Shown: positions 17,085 to 26,559, counted from the first letter of the stretch. The stretch: DNA of 37,867 nucleotides from Flavobacteriales bacterium (GCA_018645865.1 JABGVU010000001.1:1-37867); one strand, 5' to 3'. A program made the numbers and translations. Notes: generated by a model not told the origin, from the letters alone.

Positions 17085-18329
17085 ATGAAAATAGTAATCA
17101 AAAATATAGCTGAACTTATACAAACAGAAGAATCTCCAAGAAAATGGGTTGCAGGAAAGGATATGTCACATATCAACACCATAAAAGATGCCTTTGTAGA
17201 AGTTGAAAATGGAATTATCACCTTATTTGGAAGTATGGAGGATTGGGCAGGAATTGAAGATTGGAACAATACTGAAATAATTGATGCTGAAGGAGGAATG
17301 GTTTTTCCTACTTATTGCGATAGCCATACACACCTAGTATTTGCAGCTAGCCGTGAAGGAGAATTTGTTGACAGAATAAATGGACTTAGTTATGCTGAAA
17401 TAGCACAAAGAGGCGGAGGAATTTTAAATTCTGCTGAAAAATTACAAAAAACTTCTGAAGATATACTTTTTGAAGATGCATTGGCTCGCTTAAACAAATT
17501 AATAGAAATGGGAACTGGAGCCATTGAAATAAAAAGTGGTTATGGTTTAACTTTAGATGCTGAACTTAAAATGTTAAGAGTAATCAAGCGCTTAAAAGAA
17601 AATACAGATGTAACGATAAAAGCTACTTTTCTTGGCGCTCATGCCTTACCAATAGAATACAAAGACAATAAAGAGGGGTACATGAATTTGATAATCAATA
17701 AAATGTTACCAATAGTAGCAAAAGAAGGATTGGCTGACTATGTAGATATTTTTTGTGAGGACGAATACTTTACAGTTGAAGACACAAAAAACCTACTTAC
17801 TGCAGCCAATAAATTAGGTATCCCTTCAAAAACACATGTCAATCAATTTAATGCTATTGGCGGTATAAAGGCTTCAGTGGATTTAGGAGCATTATCAGTT
17901 GACCACTTGGAAGAAATGGTAGAAGAAGATTATGAAGCTTTAAAAGGAAGTAATTGTATGCCTACCGCTTTACCTTCTTGCTCGTTCTTTTTGGGGATAC
18001 CCTATAGCCCAGCAGTTAAAATGATAAATAAAGGGTTGCCTATAGCTTTAGCTTCAGACTATAACCCTGGATCTACACCAAGCGGAAATATGAATTTCGT
18101 AGCATCACTTGGCTGCATACAATTAAAAATGACTCCTGAGCAAGTAATAAATGCTACAACTATCAACACGGCTTATGCAATGGGAATTGAAAAAGAATTA
18201 GGAAGTATCTGTGTTGGGAAGAAAGCTAATCTGTTCATAACAAAACCAATTTCTTCTTACGCTTACTTACCTTACAGCTTTGGTGAAAAGCTTATTAGTA
18301 AGGTTATGATTAACGGGAAATTACAATAA
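17085..18329 (+). CDS. hutI: Imidazolonepropionase
   Basis: A metal-dependent amidohydrolase that opens imidazolone-5-propionate to N-formimino-L-glutamate, the third step of histidine breakdown. At 414 residues it has family length. The metal-binding DSHTHLVFA (HxH) lies near residue 80, with [37 protein letters not shown], and [16 protein letters not shown] bearing the late catalytic Asp. I start at [13 protein letters not shown]. The ORF-track start at 17055 (a TTG) adds ten residues and overlaps a near-match promoter TATTTTCG at 17060. No hutH, hutU or hutG is nearby, so the rest of the pathway must lie elsewhere. Confidence 0.93.
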   Translation: MKIVIKNIAELIQTEESPRKWVAGKDMSHINTIKDAFVEVENGIITLFGSMEDWAGIEDWNNTEIIDAEGGMVFPTYCDSHTHLVFAASREGEFVDRINGLSYAEIAQRGGGILNSAEKLQKTSEDILFEDALARLNKLIEMGTGAIEIKSGYGLTLDAELKMLRVIKRLKENTDVTIKATFLGAHALPIEYKDNKEGYMNLIINKMLPIVAKEGLADYVDIFCEDEYFTVEDTKNLLTAANKLGIPSKTHVNQFNAIGGIKASVDLGALSVDHLEEMVEEDYEALKGSNCMPTALPSCSFFLGIPYSPAVKMINKGLPIALASDYNPGSTPSGNMNFVASLGCIQLKMTPEQVINATTINTAYAMGIEKELGSICVGKKANLFITKPISSYAYLPYSFGEKLISKVMINGKLQ

Positions 18330-18361
18330 AAAAAGCCCTGCCTTTCAGTAAAACTTTTTTT
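18328..18361. terminator. Possible weak bidirectional terminator
   Basis: AAAAAAAG and CTTTTTTT frame an 18-base loop (with an inner CTG/CAG pair) between the convergent hutI and the small secreted gene. The stem is almost all A-T, so function is uncertain. Confidence 0.3.
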
Positions 18362-18380
18362 AATTATTCATCAAAACAAA

Positions 18381-18839
18381 TTACTTGTTTCTTTTCATAT
18401 AATAGTAATGAGTAATACCTGCTTTACCATTTACTATATTAGCAGAAACAAATTCCCATCCATTTACAGCAGCAGCATTAGCAGCAGCTGACATAGAACG
18501 AAATCTACTTGAAGCACGCATCATTTCAGATACTTCTTTAGTTCTTTCATTTCCAAAATCAAAAGCAATTATTAACCTAACTTGAGGCTTTAACAATCTT
18601 TTTATCTCGATTTCTGAACGAACATCTTCACCATCAGAAATATCTTTTGAATTTTCAATAATATCAACACCTTGGATATCCATAGGAATTTCAACACCTT
18701 TTATTACCATATATTCAACAGTAGCTTTCGAACTTTTAATTTGCTCAACAGCTTGCTTTTCCTTTTTCTTACTTCTTTTCTGTGCCATAGTTAAAAACGG
18801 AATCATAGCTACTAATAACATTATCGTAATCTTTTTCAT
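18381..18839 (-). CDS. Small secreted protein of unknown function
   Basis: A 152-residue protein if started at MKKITIMLLVAMIPFLTMAQ, a clear signal peptide. The ORF-track start adds 17 residues with no signal-like character. The mature part begins with a very basic stretch (KRSKKKEKQAVEQ). It ends with AANAAAVNGWEFVSANIVNGKAGITHYYYMKR, which resembles the GWELV ... FYLKR end of DUF4177-type proteins; this is a weak resemblance. It is the last gene of the fabG-to-prohibitin run, 55 bases after the prohibitin gene. The gap is long enough for its own promoter, but no exact TAnnTTTG is present (TATTATTG at about 18880 is the closest). Confidence 0.75.
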   Translation of the reverse strand: MKKITIMLLVAMIPFLTMAQKRSKKKEKQAVEQIKSSKATVEYMVIKGVEIPMDIQGVDIIENSKDISDGEDVRSEIEIKRLLKPQVRLIIAFDFGNERTKEVSEMMRASSRFRSMSAAANAAAVNGWEFVSANIVNGKAGITHYYYMKRNK

Positions 18840-18894
18840 TTGTTCTTTTTTAAAATTAATTAATATATTTTTTCTAATGCAATAATACAAAATA

Positions 18895-19713
18895 TTATTG
18901 TCCTCCTAAAATAATAGGTAAATCTCCATCTCCATTACCAATTACAATTACTTTTGCATTCGGTGATTTTGCAATTTCTTGTGTTGTTTCCACCCCTTTC
19001 CATTTTAGCAGTTGAGGTGTAATAGTTCGATTCACAATTTGTTGAAATTTTGCAATACCATTCGCCTCAATTTCTTTTCTTTCTGCCTCTTTTCTGGCTT
19101 TATCGATTTTAAATTCATATTCTAAAGATTCTTGTTCTTGAACTAATTTTTTTTCTATACCAGTTCTAAGAGTTAGTGGTAATGTAACATCTCTAATTAA
19201 AATCGCATCTAAAGTTAAATACTTAGACTCAACCTTAGCTCTAGTAAGAGCTTCAATTTCATCTTCAATTGCTTCTCTTTTTGTAGAATACAATTCCTCT
19301 GGCAAATAATTACCAATAACCTCACGAGTGACCGATCTGATCTCAGGTTTGATTATGCGTTCTAGATAATTTCTCCCAATTTCATCATGTAGGTATCCTA
19401 TTTTATCTTCAACAGGCATATATCTAAATGACAAATCAATCTTGATTGAAAGTCCATTCTTTGATAGCACCTCCATTTTTTCAAATGTTTCATGTATTTT
19501 TACATCATATACAAACATATCATTCCATGGAGCTATGACCTGAAAACCCTGTCCATAAACGACTTCCTTCTCCAATCCTCCTCCAAATTTTCTAAATAGC
19601 ACTCCTTTTTCTCCTGAATCTATCGTTAAAAACATACTTGAACCAAACATGACTACAAATATTAGTCCTACTATTCCCATTACCATTGCCTTAGGCAATC
19701 CCTGATTTTCCAT
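18895..19713 (-). CDS. Prohibitin family (SPFH/Band 7) membrane protein
   Basis: A 272-residue protein with one N-terminal membrane helix (about 10-30), then an SPFH domain (about 35-220). The motifs are GEKGVLFRKFGG, GQGFQVIAPWNDMFVYDVKI, LSFRYMPVEDKIGYLHDEIGRNYLERIIKPEIRSVTREVIG and LIRDVTLPLTLRTGIEKKLVQEQESLEYEF. A charged coiled-coil region (about 185-235, KIDKARKEAERKEIEANGIAKFQ) follows, then a tail rich in Gly (IGNGDGDLPIILGG). This is the layout of prohibitins, which form large rings on membranes and often regulate proteases such as FtsH. No protease gene is adjacent. It lies 20 bases after the DUF6340-like gene and probably shares its transcript. Confidence 0.93.
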   Translation of the reverse strand: MENQGLPKAMVMGIVGLIFVVMFGSSMFLTIDSGEKGVLFRKFGGGLEKEVVYGQGFQVIAPWNDMFVYDVKIHETFEKMEVLSKNGLSIKIDLSFRYMPVEDKIGYLHDEIGRNYLERIIKPEIRSVTREVIGNYLPEELYSTKREAIEDEIEALTRAKVESKYLTLDAILIRDVTLPLTLRTGIEKKLVQEQESLEYEFKIDKARKEAERKEIEANGIAKFQQIVNRTITPQLLKWKGVETTQEIAKSPNAKVIVIGNGDGDLPIILGGQ

Positions 19714-19733
19714 AATTTATTTATTTTAGTTAT

Positions 19734-20765
19734 TTAATTTAGTTGTTTTTTTAATTTTTCTTCATCCATCACCCTATTGGTTAATACGTTTATATAATTA
19801 TATGCTTTCTTATTTCCCATTTTTTGAGCCTTTTTAGCCCAATCTATTGCAGTTTTTAAACTCCCTTTTATTTCACTTACAAGCGCCATATTGAATGTGG
19901 CTCTATTTGCAATTTTTAAGTCTTCATCCTCAGTTAAAGGAAGCCAAATTTCTATTGCTGCATCCCAGTCTTCTCTTTTTACATATTGCCTAGCATTTTT
20001 AAGATCTTCATGCTTACCAATATAATAAGTTCTATTCACTTTTAACCATATTGGAGAAATACGAAAACCATATTTCTCCCCAGCATGAATTCCTGCTTGC
20101 TTAATCGCTATTCTTTTAGAAGGTAAATTAAACTGTGCCTGCTCAGGAGAATCTCCCCAAGCATTAAATTCTTTAATTTCTATATATTTATTTTCATCAA
20201 TTATTCTTTCTTTATTAACGTCATAAATTCTCCATCCTGATTCCACCTCCATAATTAAAGTAGCAGGATAACGTAATTCTTTCACTTTTATTCCTTTTAC
20301 TTTTCGTGTTCTAGCAACGGGAGGACCAACTAGAACTCGAGAATCTGAATCAAAAGTCTCTAACACTAACAAAGCATCTCCATCATAAGAGCCACAAATA
20401 CTTTTCACTTCATTCCAAGCTAAGGGAATTGGGAAAGAAGATGTACCCGTTCCCTTCAACTCAATTCCTCCTCCATTTTTCAAACTAAATCGTTCTGAAT
20501 TATTAAGCATCCCTGCAAGTCCTTCAACACAATATTCCGCTCCTTTTCTATCAGCACCAATACCTTCTCCACTAATTAAACCTTCAACAATATTTTCTGC
20601 TAAATTATCTTTTGATGGTCTAGACCTATTCACAACAACAACATTTTGTATATCTTTATTAATTGTAATGTCAGCTGGCCTTTGCACATTAACCAATACT
20701 GATGAAGTAACACATGAACTTATACTCGTAATAATTAACGCTATGTAAACTATTTGTTTAATCAT
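19734..20765 (-). CDS. DUF6340-like lipoprotein
   Basis: A 343-residue predicted lipoprotein; MIKQIVYIALIITSISSC gives acceptor Cys18. The sequence VLVNVQRPADITINKDIQNVVVVNRSRPSKDN matches what I know of the DUF6340 family, which has no assigned function. The middle part is a beta-rich domain (LLVLETFDSDSRVLV, LRYPATLIMEVESGWRIYD). The last 90 or so residues are helical and TPR/Sel1-like (WDAAIEIWLPLTE ... ATFNMALVSEIKGSLKTAIDWAKKAQKMGNKKAYNYINVL). It begins one base after the VWA membrane gene and precedes prohibitin by 20 bases, so these genes are very likely co-transcribed and may act together at the envelope. Confidence 0.75.
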   Translation of the reverse strand: MIKQIVYIALIITSISSCVTSSVLVNVQRPADITINKDIQNVVVVNRSRPSKDNLAENIVEGLISGEGIGADRKGAEYCVEGLAGMLNNSERFSLKNGGGIELKGTGTSSFPIPLAWNEVKSICGSYDGDALLVLETFDSDSRVLVGPPVARTRKVKGIKVKELRYPATLIMEVESGWRIYDVNKERIIDENKYIEIKEFNAWGDSPEQAQFNLPSKRIAIKQAGIHAGEKYGFRISPIWLKVNRTYYIGKHEDLKNARQYVKREDWDAAIEIWLPLTEDEDLKIANRATFNMALVSEIKGSLKTAIDWAKKAQKMGNKKAYNYINVLTNRVMDEEKLKKQLN

Positions 20766-20766
20766 G

Positions 20767-22785
20767 TTATATTAGTCCATTATATTTTCTCAAAAACCAT
20801 TCTAAAGAAATAAGAATAAGCAAACTTAATAAAATCAAAGAGATATTTATCATTCCTTTTAACTTTTCTTTACTGGAAACACTTATAAAATTATTCTTGC
20901 TTTTTTTAATAGCTGTAATAATCTTATTCGACTGATTTGGATAAAATAATTTACCCCCACTACTATTAGCTAATTGAAACAACAGCTTATGGTTAGCAAC
21001 AGTATATAATTGTTCTAATTGAATTGCCCGAACATCAAAACTACCCTTCCTAATTAATTTACTACCTTTTGCTTTAGCTAGAAAAGTGTATTTTCCAACA
21101 TCAAGCACACCTACATTTAAATTGTATCTTTCAGGTGATTTAGAAAACTCATAGTCAAATTCATCTCCTTTTTCATTTTGGATAACAATTGAAATTTCTT
21201 TATCATTTATTAACTCATAACTCTCGTTATATAATGAAGCCTCAAAATAAATATTTGAATTTTCTGCGAACTGTTTTTTATAATCTATTCTGAACTTACT
21301 TTTATCCTCTTGCAATACTAAGTACTGAGTTAGTTTTGAAAACAATTCGTCAAATGCTACATTATTTTTTGCATTTGCATAATTATACAATTTCCATTTC
21401 CAGAAACCTTCAGCCGTTATAAAAGCCAATTTTCTACCATTCGTTTCATTTATAAGAATAATTGGCTTAGAAGTCACTTGCATCCCTATCTGTTGAGCAA
21501 TAACCACCTCTGAACCTATTTGCAAAGTATATTTACCAAAAGGAGTTTGTAATGGAGGAGCATACTGAATTAAGTTTAGTAATTCAGGTGAAAAAGTAAA
21601 CTTTGAAAAAAATTCACTTTTCACAGCCTTAACTTCCTCCAAGCCACCTCTACTTTTAAAATTAAAGAATGATGTAAATTCTAAATTTGAGTTTTGCTGT
21701 ATATCAAAAACAAGTAGAGGAACCTTAGCTTTTTCAAGTTGAGTTAACAAAATATTATTTTTTTGAATTCCAAAAATAACGATCAATTGATAAGCTTCAA
21801 AGCTGCCATTGAAATCAATAATATTAACTTGTTCAACAGTATAATTCTTATTTTTTTCTATCGCATTTTTATAGGCAGCTACATCAGGATGAGTTTTTTC
21901 TGTTAACAACAAGATTTTATAACGAGAATCTATCACCTCAACATAGATAGTATAGTTATTGTTTCTACTATTTTTTTCATTAAAAAGCTGAGATACTGCA
22001 ATCGTATAATGCTGTAAACCTACATCTTCAGCAAGTAGATTAATTTTTACCTTCTGATATTCATCATCAGTAGATATAATTCTACTTTGAGCATGAATTT
22101 TCTTTCCTTTATTCCAGATTTCAACTTGAATATTTTCTCCTTTACATTGCTGAGCTGATAAAGTAATTTCTAAAGGAAAAATATTTCCTAAAAAAGCAAT
22201 TTCATTTTTCAATACTTTAGTAATACTAAGATCTCTTTTAATTAATGTATCGCCTTGGGCAATAGGGTAAATAGGAAAGTTTATCCTATTATCATAAAGT
22301 GGATTACTTCCTGAATTGTACAAGCCATCAGTAGCTAAAACCAACCCTGCAATATTCTGATTAGCAAATCGATTATTCATGTCCTGAAAAAGGTTACTAT
22401 AATCAGTTGTTAAACCATTATTACTACTAGAGAAACCTTTGCTCACGTTATCCGAGAATGAAAATTCATGTACTTCAAAATCAGTAAGTTGTTTACTAAT
22501 TTGAGTTAAAAATTGTAACGCAAAAGAGTCAGTAATAGATTCAGAAATATCTTGAGCTAGAATTACAATCGGTTTATGTTTGGTTTTGTAGATTGATTTA
22601 ACAACAGGATTAAGCAACAAAACAGCCAAAAGAGTAATAAAAAATGTTCGGATTATAAAAAGAAACTGCTTTAGTTTTTTTGCTGTCAGCAAAAATTCTT
22701 TTCTATATAAAAAATAAGCATAGCTTAAGCCTAAAAAAAGACAAGCTATGCTATACATTATTGGAAAATCAGAATTTATCTCCAT
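20767..22785 (-). CDS. VWA-like membrane protein
   Basis: A 672-residue protein with two N-terminal membrane helices (about 10-28 and 40-62) and one at the C-terminus (about 645-663). Between them is a von Willebrand A-like region with a MIDAS-type DISES (about residue 80) and LATDGLYNSGSN (about 147). A beta-sandwich and a flavodoxin- or glutamine-amidotransferase-like segment (YQLIVIFGIQKNNILL) follow. The layout resembles large Bacteroidota VWA proteins distantly akin to the BatA/BatB group. Residues before the last helix carry another beta domain (NDKEISIVIQNEKGDEFDYEF). The gene starts directly after the fabG stop codon with no spacer, so translation of the two is probably coupled. The function is unknown. 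Confidence 0.75.
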   Translation of the reverse strand: MEINSDFPIMYSIACLFLGLSYAYFLYRKEFLLTAKKLKQFLFIIRTFFITLLAVLLLNPVVKSIYKTKHKPIVILAQDISESITDSFALQFLTQISKQLTDFEVHEFSFSDNVSKGFSSSNNGLTTDYSNLFQDMNNRFANQNIAGLVLATDGLYNSGSNPLYDNRINFPIYPIAQGDTLIKRDLSITKVLKNEIAFLGNIFPLEITLSAQQCKGENIQVEIWNKGKKIHAQSRIISTDDEYQKVKINLLAEDVGLQHYTIAVSQLFNEKNSRNNNYTIYVEVIDSRYKILLLTEKTHPDVAAYKNAIEKNKNYTVEQVNIIDFNGSFEAYQLIVIFGIQKNNILLTQLEKAKVPLLVFDIQQNSNLEFTSFFNFKSRGGLEEVKAVKSEFFSKFTFSPELLNLIQYAPPLQTPFGKYTLQIGSEVVIAQQIGMQVTSKPIILINETNGRKLAFITAEGFWKWKLYNYANAKNNVAFDELFSKLTQYLVLQEDKSKFRIDYKKQFAENSNIYFEASLYNESYELINDKEISIVIQNEKGDEFDYEFSKSPERYNLNVGVLDVGKYTFLAKAKGSKLIRKGSFDVRAIQLEQLYTVANHKLLFQLANSSGGKLFYPNQSNKIITAIKKSKNNFISVSSKEKLKGMINISLILLSLLILISLEWFLRKYNGLI

Positions 22786-23532
22786 CTAGGTAAGCATACC
22801 TCCACAAACATGAAGTACTTGCCCAGTTACATAAGCTGACATATCAGAAGCTAAAAACAAAGTAGCATTTGCAATATCTTCAGTAGTACCTCCTCTTTTT
22901 AAAGGAATAGAATCTCTCCAATCTTTAATTTGATGTTCTCCTAAAGATTCTGTCATTTCAGTTTCAATGAAACCTGGTGCGATAGAATTACACCTGATGT
23001 TACGCGAACCTACTTCCAATGCTGTTGATTTTGTAAAACCATTAATAGCCGCTTTAGATGCCGAGTAATTCGCTTGACCTGAATTTCCTTTCACGCCAAC
23101 TACTGAACTCATATTAATAATAGACCCCTTTCTTTGCCCTAACATTGGACGCAAAACTGCTTTTGTCATATTGAAAACTGATTTCATATTAATATCCATT
23201 ACCTTATCAAAATCATCTTCTGACATACGTATTAACAAGCCATCTTTTGTAATTCCTGCATTATTCACTAATACATCAATACTCCCAAACTCCTCTAATA
23301 CATCAGCTGCTAATTGCTGGGCAGCATCAAAATTAGATGCATCTGACTTATATCCTTTCACTTTACAGCCATTAGTTGAAAGTTCATCTTCCAAGGCCTT
23401 TGCTTTTTCATCAGATGAACGGTAAGTAAATGCAATATTTGCACCTTGTTTTGCAAATACTTCAGCAATTCCTCTACCAATACCCCTACTAGCACCTGTA
23501 ATAATAACAGTCTTATCTTCTAATAATTTCAT
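22786..23532 (-). CDS. fabG: 3-oxoacyl-[acyl-carrier-protein] reductase
   Basis: An NADPH-dependent short-chain dehydrogenase of fatty acid elongation, reducing 3-oxoacyl-ACP. At 248 residues it has the full set of motifs: the cofactor loop TGASRGIGRGIAEVF (about 12-26), NNAG (about 89), the catalytic Ser in NMSSVVG (about 139), and YSASK (about 155-159). VNNAGITKDGLLIRM and the C-terminal VTGQVLHVCGGM are typical of FabG rather than other SDRs. There is no fab operon around it. It heads the VWA/DUF6340/prohibitin operon. A TATCTTTG promoter element lies 20 bases upstream, just after the terminator of the preceding gene. Confidence 0.92.
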   Translation of the reverse strand: MKLLEDKTVIITGASRGIGRGIAEVFAKQGANIAFTYRSSDEKAKALEDELSTNGCKVKGYKSDASNFDAAQQLAADVLEEFGSIDVLVNNAGITKDGLLIRMSEDDFDKVMDINMKSVFNMTKAVLRPMLGQRKGSIINMSSVVGVKGNSGQANYSASKAAINGFTKSTALEVGSRNIRCNSIAPGFIETEMTESLGEHQIKDWRDSIPLKRGGTTEDIANATLFLASDMSAYVTGQVLHVCGGMLT

Positions 23533-23551
23533 ACATTTAAATTTTAAAAAT

Positions 23552-23559
23552 CAAAGATA
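23552..23559 (-). promoter_or_regulatory. TAnnTTTG -7 element (TATCTTTG) of the fabG operon
   Basis: Exact match on the minus strand, one base past the T-tract of the terminator at 23561-23587 and 19 bases before the fabG ATG. Confidence 0.5.
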
Positions 23560-23560
23560 G

Positions 23561-23587
23561 AAAAAGCCATTAAAGTGAGGGCTTTTT
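23561..23587 (-). terminator. Intrinsic terminator of the type B T9SS cargo gene
   Basis: AAAAAGCC and GGCTTTTT form an 8-base stem around an 11-base loop, 33 bases after the stop of the gene at 23621-24508. Only three G-C pairs, so moderate strength. Confidence 0.6.
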
Positions 23588-23620
23588 ATCCATTTATAGT
23601 AACAAGTTTACAACAATGAT

Positions 23621-24508
23621 CTATCTAATTAAGATAATAGATCCATACTCATTATGTTTCCAGCCCTCAAAATCTTGATAATAGATTTCATACATATAAG
23701 TATCTGAAGGTAAATCATTCTGAGTTTTATAATTTTTTCCATCCCAGCCAGCTTCCATTTTACAGTTTAATTCGTTAGGATTAGTTGTTTGATATATTAA
23801 CTCTCCTAATAAAGTATAAACCTTAAATAAAAATGTCTGCTCACGTATAGCATGATAATCAATACAAAACTTATCGTTTGTATTATTCCCATCAGGAGTA
23901 AAAGCATTAGGAATATATATATAGTATTCTTCCTTAACCCAAACTTGATGTTTAGTAGTATCCAAGCAACCCATATCATCAGTGACAATTAAACTGCTTT
24001 CATACATTGCAGAAATACCGATACCAAACTGATCAACAGGAAAAATATGATGAGGATTAGATTCAATTAACTCATCTGAGTTATCTCCGAAATTCCATTT
24101 CTCCTCAATAATACTTCCTAAGGATTGACTAATGAAATCTGCCTGAGGGTACAACACCGATAAAGTATCACTAAGTAAATGAATAATAGCCGTAGGAGAT
24201 GAGAAAACTGTTACTATGCCACTTCCATTCATATCTCCTTGATGGAAAGCATCACTAAAACTTTTTAGCGTATAAATTCCATCTATTTTAGTTGATATAT
24301 AATACAATTTATCATGAGTAGTAATTGAAGCCTGATCCACCCCATTAATAGCATAAATGAAAGTAAAAGGGGCATTACCCTGAAAATTAACTTTCACAAT
24401 TGCAAAACCAGTATTATCACATATTCTTTCATCAGCAGATATAAATGCTGCAGGTTGAGCATTTATTAGTAAAGGAAAAAATAGCAATATGACTATGTTT
24501 TTAAACAT
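23621..24508 (-). CDS. Secreted PKD-domain protein with T9SS type B (gliding-motility type) sorting domain
   Basis: A 295-residue exported protein. After the signal peptide (MFKNIVILLFFPLLINAQ) comes an Ig/PKD-like region (ADERICDNTGFAIVKVNFQGNAPFTFIYAINGVDQ), then a PKD domain with EEKWNFGDNSDELIESNPHHIFP. The last 95 or so residues, starting IYIPNAFTPDGNNTNDKF, are the gliding-motility-associated C-terminal (CHU_C) domain, which targets proteins to the T9SS as type B cargo. Its partner or ligand is unknown. Proteins of this form are often adhesins, but this one is short. The gene starts four bases after a TATATTTG element that abuts the dnaK terminator. Confidence 0.88.
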   Translation of the reverse strand: MFKNIVILLFFPLLINAQPAAFISADERICDNTGFAIVKVNFQGNAPFTFIYAINGVDQASITTHDKLYYISTKIDGIYTLKSFSDAFHQGDMNGSGIVTVFSSPTAIIHLLSDTLSVLYPQADFISQSLGSIIEEKWNFGDNSDELIESNPHHIFPVDQFGIGISAMYESSLIVTDDMGCLDTTKHQVWVKEEYYIYIPNAFTPDGNNTNDKFCIDYHAIREQTFLFKVYTLLGELIYQTTNPNELNCKMEAGWDGKNYKTQNDLPSDTYMYEIYYQDFEGWKHNEYGSIILIR

Positions 24509-24512
24509 GGGT

Positions 24513-24520
24513 CAAATATA
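24513..24520 (-). promoter_or_regulatory. TAnnTTTG -7 element (TATATTTG) of the type B cargo gene
   Basis: Exact match four bases before the ATG at 24508; predicts a leaderless mRNA. Its first T is the last T of the dnaK terminator tract. Confidence 0.55.
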
Positions 24521-24546
24521 AAAAAAGCCCTGCAATATGCAGGGCT
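24519..24546 (-). terminator. Intrinsic terminator of dnaK
   Basis: Perfect 9-base stem AGCCCTGCA/TGCAGGGCT with a 3-base loop, then seven T on the minus strand. It lies 25 bases after the dnaK stop codon. Confidence 0.9.
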
Positions 24547-24571
24547 ATTTTCGGTATTATGGATACATCTA

Positions 24572-26482
24572 TTATTTTTCCTCTTTTACTTCTTCTTCTT
24601 TTACTTCTTCAAACTCAACATCTGTTACATCATCAGTTACTGCTTCACCCTGATCACCTTGTGGTGCAGCCCCTTCTTCTTGTGATGCTTTATACATTTC
24701 TTCTGATGCAGCTGTCCAAGCAGTATTAATTTTTTCCATTGCAGTATCAATAGCAGCTAAATCTTTGCTTTCATGCGCTGCTTTTAACTCTACTAGAGAT
24801 TCTTCAATTGGCGCTTTTTTATCATCCGATAATTTTTCACCAAATTCTTTTAATTGCTTTTCTGTTTGGAAAATCATTCCGTCAGCTCCATTAATTTTAT
24901 CAGCCGTCTCTTTTGCTTTATTATCTGATTCAGCATTTGCTTCAGCTTCTTGCTTCATTTTTTCAATTTCCTCATCAGACAAACCAGAAGAAGCTTCAAT
25001 CTTAATATTCTGCTCTTTTCCTGTTGCCTTATCTTTTGCTGATACATTTAAGATTCCATTTGCATCAATATCAAAAGTTACTTCAATTTGAGGAATCCCT
25101 CTTGGTGCTGGAGGAATATCTGCTAATTGAAATCTACCGATTGATTTATTATCTGTAGCCATTGGTCTTTCTCCTTGCAACACATGAATATCAACAGCAG
25201 GTTGGTTATCAGCTGCAGTTGAGAATACTTCTGATTTCTTTGAAGGAATAGTTGTATTCGATTCAATTAATTTAGTCATTACACTTCCCATAGTTTCAAT
25301 TCCTAATGAAAGTGGAGTAACATCTAACAACAACACATCAGTAACATCACCTGAGAGTACACCTCCTTGAATAGCGGCTCCAACTGCGACAACCTCATCA
25401 GGGTTTACTCCTTTTGATGGAGATTTCCCAAAGTACTTTTCTACTACACTCTGTATAGCTGGAATACGAGTTGACCCTCCAACTAAAATAACTTCATTAA
25501 TATCAGCAATAGTCATTTTCGCATCCTTCATTGCCTTCTTACAAGGAACAATAGTCGCTTGAATTAATTTGTCAGCTAATTGCTCAAATTGTGCTCTTGT
25601 TAAAGTCCGAACTAAGTGTTTAGGCCCTGAAGCTGTAGCCGTAACATAAGGTAAGTTAATTTCAGTTTGAGTAGACGAAGAAAGCTCAACTTTGGCTTTT
25701 TCAGCAGCTTCTTTTAATCTCTGCAAAGCCATAGGATCTTCTCTTAGATCCATTTTCTCGTCTTTTTTAAATTCTTCAGCTAACCAATCAATAATTACTT
25801 GGTCAAAATCATCTCCTCCTAAGTGCGTATCTCCATTAGTTGATTTTACTTCAAATACTCCATCTCCTAACTCAAGGATAGAAATATCAAAAGTACCCCC
25901 TCCTAAATCAAAAACAGCAATTGTTTTATCTTCATCCGATTTATCAAACCCATAAGCTAATGCTGCAGCAGTTGGTTCATTAATAATTCTTTTTACAGTA
26001 AGGCCTGCAATTTCTCCTGCCTCTTTAGTTGCTTGTCTTTGTGCGTCATTAAAATAAGCAGGTACTGTAACAACAGCATCATTTACAGTTGTTCCTAAAT
26101 AATCCTCAGCTGTTTTCTTCATTTTTTGTAATACCATAGCAGCTATCTCTTGTGGAGTATATAGCCTACCATCAATATCAACTCTTGGTGTATTGTTATC
26201 TCCCTTCACTACTTTATAAGAAACATTCTTAATTTCCTTAGCCATTGCTGTGAAGCTTTCACCCATAAATCTTTTTATAGAAGCTATAGTTTTTGTTGGG
26301 TTAGTAATTGCTTGACGCTTTGCACTGTCTCCTACCTTACGCTCACCACCTTCAATAAAAGCAACAATTGAAGGAGTTGTTCTGGCTCCTTCCGCATTTG
26401 GGATAACCACCGGTTCATTCCCTTCCATTACAGAAACACATGAATTTGTTGTTCCTAAATCAATTCCAATAATTTTACTCAT
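24572..26482 (-). CDS. dnaK: Molecular chaperone DnaK (Hsp70)
   Basis: The cytoplasmic ATP-driven chaperone that works with DnaJ and GrpE. At 636 residues it is full length. The nucleotide-binding domain (about 1-380) has [41 protein letters not shown] and [11 protein letters not shown]. The substrate-binding domain (about 390-505) begins at [15 protein letters not shown] after the linker, and the helical lid follows. The C-terminus is acidic, as in other bacteria ([13 protein letters not shown]). It stands alone here, without grpE or dnaJ. Upstream is a sigma-54-like -24/-12 element rather than a TAnnTTTG element, with two inverted repeats further up. An intrinsic terminator follows. Confidence 0.98.
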   Translation of the reverse strand: MSKIIGIDLGTTNSCVSVMEGNEPVVIPNAEGARTTPSIVAFIEGGERKVGDSAKRQAITNPTKTIASIKRFMGESFTAMAKEIKNVSYKVVKGDNNTPRVDIDGRLYTPQEIAAMVLQKMKKTAEDYLGTTVNDAVVTVPAYFNDAQRQATKEAGEIAGLTVKRIINEPTAAALAYGFDKSDEDKTIAVFDLGGGTFDISILELGDGVFEVKSTNGDTHLGGDDFDQVIIDWLAEEFKKDEKMDLREDPMALQRLKEAAEKAKVELSSSTQTEINLPYVTATASGPKHLVRTLTRAQFEQLADKLIQATIVPCKKAMKDAKMTIADINEVILVGGSTRIPAIQSVVEKYFGKSPSKGVNPDEVVAVGAAIQGGVLSGDVTDVLLLDVTPLSLGIETMGSVMTKLIESNTTIPSKKSEVFSTAADNQPAVDIHVLQGERPMATDNKSIGRFQLADIPPAPRGIPQIEVTFDIDANGILNVSAKDKATGKEQNIKIEASSGLSDEEIEKMKQEAEANAESDNKAKETADKINGADGMIFQTEKQLKEFGEKLSDDKKAPIEESLVELKAAHESKDLAAIDTAMEKINTAWTAASEEMYKASQEEGAAPQGDQGEAVTDDVTDVEFEEVKEEEVKEEK

Positions 26483-26530
26483 TTTATTATGTTTTAAATT
26501 TAAATAATTTGTTTTCTGTTTGATAATAAT

Positions 26531-26546
26531 TGCAATTATAATGCCA
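26531..26546 (-). promoter_or_regulatory. Sigma-54-type -24/-12 promoter of dnaK
   Basis: On the minus strand TGGCA-N6-TTGCA, with the exact spacing of the RpoN consensus TGGCACG-N4-TTGCA. The -24 GG and -12 GC are both present; the CG after TGGCA is TT here. The predicted start is near 26520, leaving a leader of about 38 bases before the ATG. Confidence 0.6.
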
Positions 26547-26559
26547 CAACAATTTATAC

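Noticed and set aside
17085-18329. A histidine-use operon around hutI
   Set aside because: The neighbours are aroC on one side and a convergent small secreted gene on the other; no other hut gene is present.
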